The notes beneath the pieces were generated by a model. That model made no database searches. It was given only the letters and a program-made list of their open reading frames with translations, and was not told the origin of the DNA. Positions 1 through 6,068 of a stretch of DNA of 8,170 bases are shown one piece after another. The translations under genes and the position numbers were made by a program. How positions within the stretch are numbered: the first letter of the stretch is position 1; each line of letters starts with the position of its first letter. Source of the DNA: an uncultured Oribacterium sp. Its GTDB lineage: Bacteria; Bacillota; Clostridia; Lachnospirales; Lachnospiraceae. Location of the stretch: contig CAAGRO010000031.1 in the NCBI GenBank assembly GCA_900772695.1, positions 1-8,170 of the forward strand, in the 5' to 3' direction.

Positions 1-243
1 ACTGGGGTGGGCAGGCAAACGAGAAGAGGCGCACGATATGGACGCCCCAAAAACCAACTGGATTATGAAATAAGCACGGCTGAACTGTTACTTCTAAGTA
101 TCTCTCTTATCGACAGCCGTCTGCTCTGGCGATGCGAATCCGCATTTTATCCGGATTTCTAATAGTTTTGCGATTTGTAACCGCAAAACTATTTAATTCC
201 CGAGAGGAATGCGGTACACTATATACAAGTGGAGGTGGTTATA
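1..243. other. Left-edge region without a confident gene
   Basis: No convincing gene lies here. One frame is open from the window edge to a TAA at 71-73 (last residues DAPKTNWIMK) and another is open to a TAA at 160-162. Either could be the tail of a gene starting outside the window, but I recognise neither and they cannot both be coding. Short inverted repeats are frequent: 76-82 with 114-120, 132-136 with 141-145, 161-172 with 182-193, and 196-200 with 206-210. The clustering of palindromes beside an orphan ATPase gene would fit an old insertion or rearrangement boundary, but no insertion-sequence ends can be named. No strong promoter for the ATPase gene is obvious; TACACT at 215-220 is a possible -10 without a good -35. 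Confidence 0.4.
161..193. repeat. 12-bp perfect inverted repeat upstream of the ATPase gene
   Basis: Positions 161-172 (AATAGTTTTGCG) are the exact reverse complement of 182-193, separated by 9 nt. In RNA this makes a stable hairpin. It is about 50 nt upstream of the ATPase start and has no clean T-tract on either strand, although the arm ends are A/T-rich. It could be a weak bidirectional terminator for an upstream gene, an operator, or a mobile-element remnant. The sequence does not decide between these. Confidence 0.6.
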
Positions 244-1455
244 TTGATTTACAGACCTTTGTATGTAGATAAGATCATGGCTTATGTGGATACGCCATTT
301 GTGAAAATTCTTACAGGAGTACGGCGCTGCGGAAAATCAACCATACTGAAAATGATTATGGAGCGTTTGAAAACGCAGCGGAGTATTCCTGCAGAGCGGA
401 TTGTAAGCCGCCGTTATGATTCAATGGAATATGAGGATATGACGGCGAAGCAGATGTATGCAGAGCTGAAAGCCAGCCTTTTGCCAGAGGGAAAGACCTA
501 TCTGTTTCTCGACGAGGTACAGGAGATCAGGGGATGGGAAAAGGTTGTCAATTCGCTGATGTCAGATTTTGATGTTGACCTGTATGTGACGGGTTCCAAT
601 TCCCGTATGATGTCCTCTGAAATCTCGACATATCTGACGGGACGGTATGTGACTTTTCGCATTTTTACATTGTCCTTTGACGAATATCTGATGTTTAAAA
701 AGCAATATGCGGAGCTTAGAGACCCGAAGACGGAACTTGCTGACTATGTGCGTCTGGGCGGATTTCCGGCGACGCATTTGCAGGCCTATTCTCAGGATGA
801 GGTCTACACCATCGTGCGGGATATTTATAACTCCACGATTTTTTCAGATATTGTCAGGCGTAATCAGGTGAGAAAGATCGATCAGCTGGAGCGAGTGGTC
901 AAGTATACCTTCAACAATGTCGGCAATACCTTCTCCGCAAAATCTATTTCAGATTATCTGAAGTCGGAGCACCGAACATTAGACAACGAAACGGTTTACA
1001 GCTACCTGGAGAAGTTGGAAAAGGCCTATCTGCTGCACCGCTGTTCCCGTTTCGACCTGCAAGGGAAAGAAATTCTGAAAACGCAGGAGAAGTTCTATCT
1101 TGCAGATACCGCCCTGCGTTATAGTGTGCTCGGTTATAATTCCGACAGCGTGGCATCCAGCCTTGAAAATGTCGTGTATCTTGAGCTTTGTCGCAGAGGG
1201 TACGCTGTACATGTCGGAAAAACCGACAGCGGCGAAGTCGATTTTGTTGCTGTGCGCCAGAACGAAAAGCTTTACGTGCAGGTGTCGCAGGAACTTCGCT
1301 CGGCGAAAACAGAAAAGCGAGAATACGATCGTTTGCTGGAGATTCATGATAACTATCCCAAATATGTTCTCACAGCAGACGAGTTCGCAGGCGGAAACTA
1401 CGAGGGCATCAAGACGATGCACATAGCGGACTTCCTGTTAAGCTCTGAGTACTAA
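244..1455 (+). CDS. AAA-type ATPase with DUF4143-like C-terminal domain
   Basis: Predicted ATPase of about 403 residues, typical for the widespread AAA_14/DUF4143 family, whose cellular role is not established. Walker A (GVRRCGKST) is at residues 25-33, Walker B (YLFLDEVQ) at 86-93, and a sensor-like TGSNS at 116-120. The C-terminal part carries the family pattern EVDF (331-334) followed by YVQVS (345-349), reminiscent of a PD-(D/E)XK nuclease fold. The chosen start is TTG at 244, because GGAGG at 231-235 is 8 nt upstream and the protein then begins MIYRPLY, as family members do. An in-frame GTG at 229 precedes the Shine-Dalgarno sequence and is less likely. The gene stands alone and is more AT-rich than the two genes to its right, which hints at separate acquisition. 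Family assignment is confident; function is unknown. Confidence 0.9.
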   Translation: MIYRPLYVDKIMAYVDTPFVKILTGVRRCGKSTILKMIMERLKTQRSIPAERIVSRRYDSMEYEDMTAKQMYAELKASLLPEGKTYLFLDEVQEIRGWEKVVNSLMSDFDVDLYVTGSNSRMMSSEISTYLTGRYVTFRIFTLSFDEYLMFKKQYAELRDPKTELADYVRLGGFPATHLQAYSQDEVYTIVRDIYNSTIFSDIVRRNQVRKIDQLERVVKYTFNNVGNTFSAKSISDYLKSEHRTLDNETVYSYLEKLEKAYLLHRCSRFDLQGKEILKTQEKFYLADTALRYSVLGYNSDSVASSLENVVYLELCRRGYAVHVGKTDSGEVDFVAVRQNEKLYVQVSQELRSAKTEKREYDRLLEIHDNYPKYVLTADEFAGGNYEGIKTMHIADFLLSSEY

Positions 1456-1485
1456 GTTGGAAGGTAATCCTACCCAATCGGCCAC

Positions 1486-1503
1486 CCAGACCACCCGGTC
1501 TGG
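1486..1503. repeat. GC-rich 7-bp hairpin after the ATPase gene
   Basis: Positions 1486-1492 (CCAGACC) pair perfectly with 1497-1503 (GGTCTGG) around a 4-nt loop, 31 nt after the ATPase stop codon. There is no T-tract directly after it, so it is only a possible transcript end or mRNA-stabilising hairpin. A second small palindrome, CCCTA-TAC-TAGGG at 1551-1563, lies in the same 154-nt gap. The TATACT inside that palindrome could serve as a -10 for the next gene, but no good -35 accompanies it. Confidence 0.45.
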
Positions 1504-1609
1504 TTCCATGCAATTTCCGGCAACTGGATATTCTCTTCGGGCAGCTCGTGCCCTATACTAGGGTGAGTGAAAAAGTAATCCTTTGTATTTATAAGGCGAG
1601 GTGATCTAT

Positions 1610-2182
1610 ATGACAGATTCTGAATTACATGAAATCTCGAGGGAGGCGTCGCAGGCGATCCGTGAGCTGCTGGCGCAGGCAGAGCTTCGCGAGCACAGTG
1701 TGCTCGTGGTGGGCTGTTCGTCGAGTGAGATCCTCGGCGGGCACATCGGGAAGATCGGCAGTATGGAGGTCGCGGATGCGGTGTATCAGGGTATCGCGCC
1801 AGTGCTGCAGGAAAAGGGTATCGATCTCGCGGCGCAGTGCTGTGAGCATCTGAACCGTGCCGTGATCGTGGAGCGCGCATGTGCGCTTCGGAACGGATAT
1901 GAGATCGTGTCGGTCTGCCCGTGGCCACATGCGGGTGGCAGCTGGGCGACCAGCTGCTGGCAGCACTTCGAGGACCCGGTAGCGGTCGAGGAAGTGCGCG
2001 CGGACGCCGGGATCGACATCGGCGATACACTGATCGGCATGCATCTGAAGCGCGTAGCCGTGCCGGTGCGCCTGAGCATTTCGCAGATCGGCGCAGCGCA
2101 CGTGGTCTGCGCGAAGACACGCCCGAGATTATGGGGCGGTGAGCGTTCGCACTACACGCCGTATGATGGCGAGCAGGCATGA
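1610..2182 (+). CDS. ywlG: YwlG / UPF0340 (TIGR01440) family protein
   Basis: A conserved Firmicutes protein of 190 residues, within the usual family length, with no firmly established biochemical role. Family signatures seen are GCSSSEILGG at residues 35-44, CCEHLNRA in the middle, a CPWPHAGGS segment, and the C-terminal RPRLWGGERSHY motif. The start is ATG 1610, preceded by GAGG (1598-1601) at a suitable distance. The in-frame GTG at 1601 overlaps that ribosome binding site and is unlikely. The stop overlaps the start of a tiny downstream ORF (ATGA at 2179-2182). The last 27 residues (164-190) are repeated in diverged form in that ORF. The gene is GC-rich and is co-oriented and probably co-transcribed with the YggS gene. 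Family call is strong. Confidence 0.9.
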   Translation: MTDSELHEISREASQAIRELLAQAELREHSVLVVGCSSSEILGGHIGKIGSMEVADAVYQGIAPVLQEKGIDLAAQCCEHLNRAVIVERACALRNGYEIVSVCPWPHAGGSWATSCWQHFEDPVAVEEVRADAGIDIGDTLIGMHLKRVAVPVRLSISQIGAAHVVCAKTRPRLWGGERSHYTPYDGEQA

Positions 2183-2290
2183 TAGAGAAGATCGTGGCGC
2201 ACATGGTCTGCGCGAAGACACGTCCGAGACTGTGGGGCGGCGAGCGCGCCCACTACACGCCATATGAGGGAGGCAATGCATGATAGAGAA
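2085..2290. repeat. Diverged tandem duplication of about 101 bp across the ywlG 3' end
   Basis: The segment from about 2085 recurs with an offset of 101 bp (104 bp at its left end because of a 3-nt indel). Over 2100-2178 against 2201-2279 I count 15 mismatches in 79 nt, about 81% identity. Both copies end in the same 11 nt, ATGATAGAGAA (2179-2189 and 2280-2290), which are the first bases of the YggS gene. The duplicated unit therefore spans the end of ywlG plus the start of yggS. Many mismatches are synonymous in the YwlG frame. Confidence 0.9.
2179..2283 (+). CDS. 34-codon ORF duplicating the YwlG C-terminus
   Basis: This small ORF starts in the ATGA overlap with ywlG and ends in an ATGA overlap with yggS, so all three frames are linked stop-to-start. 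After a short novel leader (MIEKIVAH) it encodes a near copy of YwlG residues 164-190. 22 of 27 residues are identical, including the whole CAKTRPRLWGGER block. It has no good ribosome binding site of its own, so translation would rely on coupling to ywlG. Its last codons contain GAGGGAGG (2266-2273), the ribosome binding site of yggS. It is most simply a duplication remnant kept in frame. A functional micropeptide is possible but unsupported. It could also be called a ywlG pseudogene fragment. Confidence 0.5.
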   Translation: MIEKIVAHMVCAKTRPRLWGGERAHYTPYEGGNA

Positions 2291-3008
2291 AGAACAGATG
2301 GAGCGGATGCAGCAGGCGGTCGCGGAGATTCGCCGCACGATGGCCGAGGCAGCGATCCGCGCAGGACGGAAGCCGGAGGAGATTCTCCTCTGTGCGGCCT
2401 GTAAAACACGTACCGTCGAGGAAGTCAGGGCGAGCGCGGAGCTCCCGATCGACATCTTCGGCGAGAACCATGTGCAGGAGCTCGTCGAGAAGACGGACGC
2501 GGGGTCCTACCTCGGGAAGCCGGGCCACTTCATCGGTCAGCTCCAGACGAACAAGGTGAAGAAGGTCGTCGGCCGCGCGTCGCTGATCCAAAGCGTGGAC
2601 AGCGAGCACCTCGCCCTCGCGATCGAGAAGGAAGCCGCGAAACGGGAACTTCAGCAGGATATCCTCCTGGAAGTCAACATTGGCGAAGAAAGCAGTAAGA
2701 GCGGGGTCAATGCAGACGGCCTCTGGTCTTTGTTTGAGGGCCTGCTCGCGACGACCCCGCACCTTCATATACGCGGTCTCATGGCGATCCCGCCCGCGGA
2801 CGCCAGTGAGGACGAGACCCGCCGCTTTTTCGCGAGGATGCGCGGACTCTACGAGGAAGCCGCGCAGCGCTACGCCGGCAGCGTCGACATGAAGTACCTC
2901 TCCATGGGCATGAGCGGCGATTACCCGCTCGCCATCGCGGAAGGCGCAAACATCGTACGTATAGGCACCGCCATCTACGGCCCGCGCGATTACTCCGCGA
3001 AGAAATAA
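2280..3008 (+). CDS. yggS: YggS-family PLP-binding homeostasis protein
   Basis: A cytosolic pyridoxal 5'-phosphate-binding protein of the YggS/YlmE/PLPBP (alanine racemase N-terminal fold) family. Members hold PLP and help keep vitamin B6 and amino-acid pools balanced, and no clear catalytic reaction is assigned. The PLP-linking lysine is expected at Lys42 (AACKTR). FGENHVQEL follows at residues 60-68, HFIGQLQTNK at 83-92, SMGMS at 208-212, and VRIGTAIYG at 226-234 for phosphate binding. Its 242 residues are slightly longer than many homologues. The start is ATG 2280 with GAGGGAGG 6 nt upstream, overlapping the preceding small ORF by 4 nt. The gene ends 20 nt before a structured palindromic element. 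In many Firmicutes this gene lies in a cell-division cluster; here it follows ywlG. Confidence 0.95.
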   Translation: MIEKEQMERMQQAVAEIRRTMAEAAIRAGRKPEEILLCAACKTRTVEEVRASAELPIDIFGENHVQELVEKTDAGSYLGKPGHFIGQLQTNKVKKVVGRASLIQSVDSEHLALAIEKEAAKRELQQDILLEVNIGEESSKSGVNADGLWSLFEGLLATTPHLHIRGLMAIPPADASEDETRRFFARMRGLYEEAAQRYAGSVDMKYLSMGMSGDYPLAIAEGANIVRIGTAIYGPRDYSAKK

Positions 3009-3028
3009 AAATTTGCGCGTTTCTACAA

Positions 3029-3152
3029 GCGGTGCGCGGATGGCTTATACATGTGCATGAGAGCTTGCTCGCAATAGCACATGTATGAGCTCAGACGCAT
3101 AGCGCGACAGCGCGACATGAGTATGAAGCGAAGCGAAATACGAATGCACCGC
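3029..3152. repeat. Multi-stem palindromic element, possible structured RNA or intergenic repeat
   Basis: A 124-nt segment is bounded by a perfect 7-bp inverted repeat, GCGGTGC (3029-3035) and GCACCGC (3146-3152). Inside are three further stems. Positions 3043-3056 pair with 3077-3090 over 14 bp with one G-U. Positions 3102-3105 pair with 3110-3113 around GACA. Positions 3117-3118 and 3121-3124 pair with 3138-3141 and 3144-3145, enclosing two tandem G-A mismatches. The overall shape is a closed multi-branch junction. It lies between the yggS stop and a terminator, so it would be in the yggS 3' untranslated region. It may be a dispersed palindromic repeat of the genome or a non-coding RNA. It matches no family that I recognise. 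Confidence 0.55.
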
Positions 3153-3180
3153 ATCGACAAATTCCAGTTTAGAACAGAAG

Positions 3181-3228
3181 CAGCCTCTTTACGAAGCGTT
3201 TATGCCGCTCGTAAAGGGGCTGTTTTTT
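3181..3228 (+). terminator. Strong intrinsic terminator ending the ywlG-yggS unit
   Basis: Positions 3181-3194 pair with 3209-3222 in a 14-bp stem containing one G-U pair. The 14-nt loop can add a few more pairs. The stem is followed immediately by six T residues (3223-3228). This is a classic rho-independent terminator on the + strand. It isolates the PTS operon downstream from the genes on the left. Confidence 0.93.
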
Positions 3229-3310
3229 GTGCTGGATAGTCAAAAAAATAACGATTACCGCTGGTTATACCTGCACTTGTGGAAATTCATGACAAAAAGA
3301 GAGAAAGTAC

Positions 3311-3338
3311 TTGCTTATTTGTGCTACATGTATATAAT
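3311..3338 (+). promoter_or_regulatory. Sigma-A-type promoter of the deglycase-PTS operon
   Basis: TTGCTT at 3311-3316 and a perfect TATAAT at 3333-3338 are separated by 16 bp, placing a transcript start near 3345, about 50 nt before the first gene. Further TATAAT copies at 3355-3360 and 3365-3370 lack good -35 partners. An 8-bp palindrome (TACATGTA, 3325-3332) lies in the spacer next to the -10 and could be bound by a regulator. No convincing sigma-54 -24/-12 element is present, although mannose-family PTS operons in Firmicutes are often sigma-54 dependent. Confidence 0.7.
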
Positions 3339-3357
3339 AAGTCACATAAAGTTATAT

Positions 3358-3380
3358 AATGATATATAATCAATATCATT
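3358..3380. promoter_or_regulatory. 8-bp inverted repeat just before the deglycase ribosome binding site
   Basis: AATGATAT (3358-3365) and ATATCATT (3373-3380) are exact reverse complements around a 7-nt spacer. The pair lies downstream of the predicted transcript start and 3 nt before AAGGAGG (3384-3390). Its position suits a repressor operator or a weak leader hairpin that affects ribosome access. The arms are A/T-rich, so chance occurrence is possible. Confidence 0.4.
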
Positions 3381-3394
3381 TTTAAGGAGGAATT

Positions 3395-4372
3395 ATGAGA
3401 GAGTTACATGCAACACAGATCAAGACCGCAGTGGAGGCAGTGAAAGCAAGAAAGGAGGTCAATGAGGTTTACTTCGTCGCTTGTGGCGGATCCCAGGCCG
3501 TGCTGATGGCCGGACAGTATATGTTCGATAAGGAGAGTGCGATTCCTTCCCACGTATACACTGCGAACGAGTTCGTATACGATACGCCGAAGCGTCTCAA
3601 TGAGAACTCCGTCGTGATTTCCTGCTCACACTCCGGAAACACACCAGAGACTGTAGAAGCTACGAAGCTTGCACGTTCCAAGGGCGCCCTTACGATCTGC
3701 TTATCGAACCTCGAGGGTTCTCCACTCTGGGAGGCTGCTGAGTACCCTGTTCACTATGACTGGGGTAAGGAAGTAAGCGATTCTGATAAGAACAAGGGTA
3801 TCCTTTACGGCTTACTCTTCAGCCTTCTTTCCGTACTCGCGCCGAATGCGAAGTGGGATGTATGCCTGAAGGAGCTCGAGAAGCTGACGGATCTTTCCGC
3901 ACAGGCGAAGGCACAGTACGACGCACAGGCGAAGGCATGGGCGAAGCGCAATAAGCGTGAGAAGACCATCTACACCATCGGCAGCGGCATCAACTATGGT
4001 GAGGTTTACTCCACCGCGATGTGCTGGTTCATGGAGATGCAGTGGATCAACTCCGGATGCATCCACTCCGGTGAGTACTTCCACGGCCCGTTCGAGGTAA
4101 CCGATTATGATGTTCCATTCATGCTTGTAAAGTCCATCGGCAACACGAGACACCTCGATGAGCGTGTAGAGAACTTCGCAAAGAAGTTTACAGAGGATCT
4201 GCTCGTACTCGATCAGAAGGACCTCGATCTTTCCACAGTAGCCGACGAGGCGAAGCCTTATGTTGCAGCCATCCTTTCCGGCGTCGTGATTCGTCACTTC
4301 GTAGAGGCGATCGCTTTCGAGCGTGGTCACTCTCTCGATGTTCGTCGTTACATGTGGCAGATGCAGTACTAA
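3395..4372 (+). CDS. frlB: SIS-domain deglycase of the FrlB/FraB/GfrF type
   Basis: Probable cytosolic deglycase that hydrolyses a 6-phosphorylated glycated amino acid (such as fructoselysine-6-phosphate) to a hexose 6-phosphate and the free amino acid. It has 325 residues and two SIS sugar-phosphate domains. The phosphosugar-binding features CGGS (30-33) and SHSGNTPET (78-86) lie in the first. Glu214 (FMEMQW) and His230 (HSGEYFHGP) have the same 16-residue spacing and context as the acid/base pair of FrlB and FraB. The C-terminal DVRRYMWQMQY resembles the FrlB tail. ATG 3395 follows AAGGAGG closely. The gene leads the operon and is 24 nt before the HAD gene. The mannose-family PTS downstream recalls the gfr glucoselysine operon, but only one deglycase is visible here. 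The exact amino-acid partner cannot be read from sequence. Glucosamine-6-phosphate deaminase-like or isomerase roles are less likely. Confidence 0.85.
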   Translation: MRELHATQIKTAVEAVKARKEVNEVYFVACGGSQAVLMAGQYMFDKESAIPSHVYTANEFVYDTPKRLNENSVVISCSHSGNTPETVEATKLARSKGALTICLSNLEGSPLWEAAEYPVHYDWGKEVSDSDKNKGILYGLLFSLLSVLAPNAKWDVCLKELEKLTDLSAQAKAQYDAQAKAWAKRNKREKTIYTIGSGINYGEVYSTAMCWFMEMQWINSGCIHSGEYFHGPFEVTDYDVPFMLVKSIGNTRHLDERVENFAKKFTEDLLVLDQKDLDLSTVADEAKPYVAAILSGVVIRHFVEAIAFERGHSLDVRRYMWQMQY

Positions 4373-4396
4373 GATACCGTACGAAGAGGAAACTAT

Positions 4397-5083
4397 ATGT
4401 CGCTTAAACTGGTTATTTTTGATGTGGATGGACTGCTGCTCGATACAGAGCGGGTATGGCAGGATGTATGGTATGATACGGCGCGGGACTTCGGGATCGA
4501 CGACTGGAAGAGAGAGAACTTTCTGAACGTGGTTGGTCGCAGTGGACAGCCGGTGTATGATTACATGGAAGAACAGTTCCGTGGACGCTGCTCCACAGAG
4601 GAGTTTATGGACGTTGCCCGCCGGAACGGTATGGAGCGCCTGGAGCGCGAGCTTCGTGTGAAGCCGGGTGCCGTGGAACTCCTGAACTGCATCAAAAAGG
4701 CCGGACTTCCGTGTGCGGTAGCCACCGCCACCGGTCGACCACTGACGGAGGAGCGTCTGACACGGCTCCATCTCCTGCAGTACTTCGATTATCTCTGCTG
4801 CGGAGATGAGGTCGTCGAGCGGAAGCCGTCACCGGAAGCGTATCTGAAGGTGCTTGCGAAGATGAACACAGCACCGGAGGATGCACTGGTTTTCGAGGAT
4901 TCGAAGGTGGGCGTCCAGGCAGCCTGGAATGCCAGAATTCCGGTCATCATGGTGCCGGATCTGATGCCGCCGACGGAAGTCCAGAAGCGACAGGCCATAA
5001 AAATCATCGCCTCTCTGGCAGAGGCTGTTCCAATCATAGAAGAATTACGTAAGGATGGTATGAAACATGAAGGATGCATTTGA
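4397..5083 (+). CDS. HAD-superfamily hydrolase, beta-phosphoglucomutase-like
   Basis: A 228-residue HAD hydrolase of the subfamily IA type with a helical C1 cap (about residues 17-85). The motifs are complete: nucleophile Asp9 and acid/base Asp11 in FDVDG, Thr110 in the motif II region (VATATGRP), Lys143 in RKPSPEAY, and Glu167-Asp168 in VFEDSKVG. It most likely dephosphorylates a sugar phosphate or related small molecule; a phosphomutase role is less likely but possible. Start ATG 4397 is preceded by AGAGGA. Its last 17 nt overlap the EIIA gene, so the two are probably translationally coupled and expressed together. A phosphatase is not part of the textbook Amadori deglycase pathway, so its substrate here is open. 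It may clear a stalled or toxic phosphorylated intermediate. Confidence 0.85.
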   Translation: MSLKLVIFDVDGLLLDTERVWQDVWYDTARDFGIDDWKRENFLNVVGRSGQPVYDYMEEQFRGRCSTEEFMDVARRNGMERLERELRVKPGAVELLNCIKKAGLPCAVATATGRPLTEERLTRLHLLQYFDYLCCGDEVVERKPSPEAYLKVLAKMNTAPEDALVFEDSKVGVQAAWNARIPVIMVPDLMPPTEVQKRQAIKIIASLAEAVPIIEELRKDGMKHEGCI

Positions 5084-5489
5084 TGTACTGATGATTACAC
5101 ATGCAGGATTGTGCAAGGGATATGCAGATGCATTGAAGCTGATCCTGGATATCGACGAGGATGATTTCGGCACCCTGTCGTTCGAAAACGGAGAGTCGCT
5201 GGATGACTTTTCAGAAGAAATCCGTGCGACGATCGAGGAGAAATATAAGGATCGGAATCTGGTCGTCCTTCTGGACCTTCCGGGAGGCTCGCCGGCGAAT
5301 ACCGCCTTACCGTTTATGAGCTCGTCAAGAAAGCTGATTGCGGGTGTGAATCTCCCGCTGGTACTGGAAATCATGGCAATGAAGAAGAGCGGTACGACAT
5401 GGGAGGAGCTCGACCTGGATGATACCTGTAAGAGTGCAGCCCAGAGCATCGTACTGTATAACAACTTTTTAAATGGAGGCAATGTATGA
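5067..5489 (+). CDS. PTS mannose/fructose/sorbose family EIIA component
   Basis: Cytosolic EIIA of 140 residues that accepts phosphate from HPr and passes it to EIIB. The phosphorylated histidine is expected at His12 (ITHAGL). The family segment DLPGGSPANTA begins at Asp70, corresponding to the active-site aspartate region of mannose EIIA, and GVNLP is at 93-97. ATG 5067 has AAGGATGG 8 nt upstream, inside the end of the HAD gene. The stop overlaps the EIIB start (ATGA at 5486-5489). EIIA and EIIB are separate proteins here, rather than the fused EIIAB of E. coli ManX. The family assignment is firm; the sugar cannot be told from EIIA. Confidence 0.93.
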   Translation: MKDAFDVLMITHAGLCKGYADALKLILDIDEDDFGTLSFENGESLDDFSEEIRATIEEKYKDRNLVVLLDLPGGSPANTALPFMSSSRKLIAGVNLPLVLEIMAMKKSGTTWEELDLDDTCKSAAQSIVLYNNFLNGGNV

Positions 5490-5950
5490 TTAAGTTCGTT
5501 CGTGTAGATCATCGTCTTTTACATGGCCAGGTGATTTTCTCCTGGACCAAGCAGGTAGGTGCCAATTACATCATCGTCGCGGATGATAAGGTTCCGAATG
5601 ATCCGATCAGCATGATGGCGCTCAGCATCGCGAAGCCGGTTGACTGTGAGCTCAGCATCATCCCGTTTTCACAGCTTCGGAAGCTGGTGGATGAGCATGC
5701 AGATAAGAACATCATGATCATCGTGAAGGGACCGGCGGAAGCACTGCAGCTTGCGAAGGAGCTCCCGGAGGTGGCTGAAATCAACTATGGTGGTGTAGCG
5801 AAGAAGTCTGGTTCGAAGGAATACGGTAAGGCCGTGTACTTAAATGAAGCAGAGCTGAAGGCTACCCAGGAACTGATTTCGATGGGAAAGAAGATTTATA
5901 TTCAGATGGTGCCGTCCTCCCCGATCGAGCATGCATCATTTGATAACTGA
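5486..5950 (+). CDS. PTS mannose/fructose/sorbose family EIIB component
   Basis: EIIB of 154 residues that phosphorylates the incoming sugar at the membrane. The N-terminal motif RVDHRLLHGQV (residues 6-16) contains the expected phospho-acceptor His13, with Asp8 and Arg10 of the active-site loop. IYIQMVP near the C-terminus is also typical of the family. GGAGG at 5475-5479 lies 6 nt before the ATG. The gene overlaps EIIA by 4 nt. Unlike the other junctions in this operon, it is followed by a 118-nt gap before EIIC. Its length is at the short end of the family but nothing is missing. Confidence 0.94.
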   Translation: MIKFVRVDHRLLHGQVIFSWTKQVGANYIIVADDKVPNDPISMMALSIAKPVDCELSIIPFSQLRKLVDEHADKNIMIIVKGPAEALQLAKELPEVAEINYGGVAKKSGSKEYGKAVYLNEAELKATQELISMGKKIYIQMVPSSPIEHASFDN

Positions 5951-6068
5951 TGATAGAGATAAAGAGTTATCCGAAATCAACGATCTGAGTTCAATGCTTC
6001 TGAATGAATCATGTGAGCCCGGCGATTCGTAATGAATGATTTCGAATAATGAAAGAAGGAGATGTAGT
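5951..6068. other. 118-nt spacer between EIIB and EIIC
   Basis: No gene is supported here beyond an 11-codon ORF without a ribosome binding site. An 8-bp inverted repeat (CGAAATCA at 5972-5979 and TGATTTCG at 6037-6044) could close a large hairpin over most of the gap. A near direct repeat, AATGAATCAT and AATGAATGAT, lies near the right side. There is no terminator T-tract. It may be a processing or stability element, or simply untranslated spacer. Confidence 0.4.

Noticed and set aside
1470..2204. Long open frame on the minus strand (244 codons) across the ywlG gene, ending in a plausible-looking peptide around 1470-1560
   Set aside because: Most of it is antisense to a well-supported GC-rich gene, is Arg/Ser/Pro/His-rich, and matches no family. 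The tail near 1470-1560 looks more protein-like but I recognise no homology, so it is at most a remnant.
2253..2768. Minus-strand open frame of 171 codons opposite yggS
   Set aside because: It is a shadow of the high-GC codon usage of yggS on the + strand, whose PLP-family motifs are unambiguous.
3246..3259. Possible CcpA cre site centred on CG at 3252-3253
   Set aside because: It lacks the leading TG and the final A of the consensus and matches only the loose inner positions.
3263..3277. Possible sigma-54 -24/-12 promoter (GG followed by GC) upstream of the deglycase
   Set aside because: The GG and GC are separated by 8 bp rather than the required 10, and the flanking consensus is poor. 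A good sigma-A promoter lies closer to the gene.
3812..4771. Minus-strand open frame of 319 codons opposite the deglycase and HAD genes
   Set aside because: It spans two confident + strand genes with intact catalytic motifs and shows no recognisable domain.
6036..6068. Upstream ATG that would extend EIIC by 11 residues
   Set aside because: The extra codons run through the ribosome binding site of ATG 6069, and the extended start does not resemble EIIC proteins.
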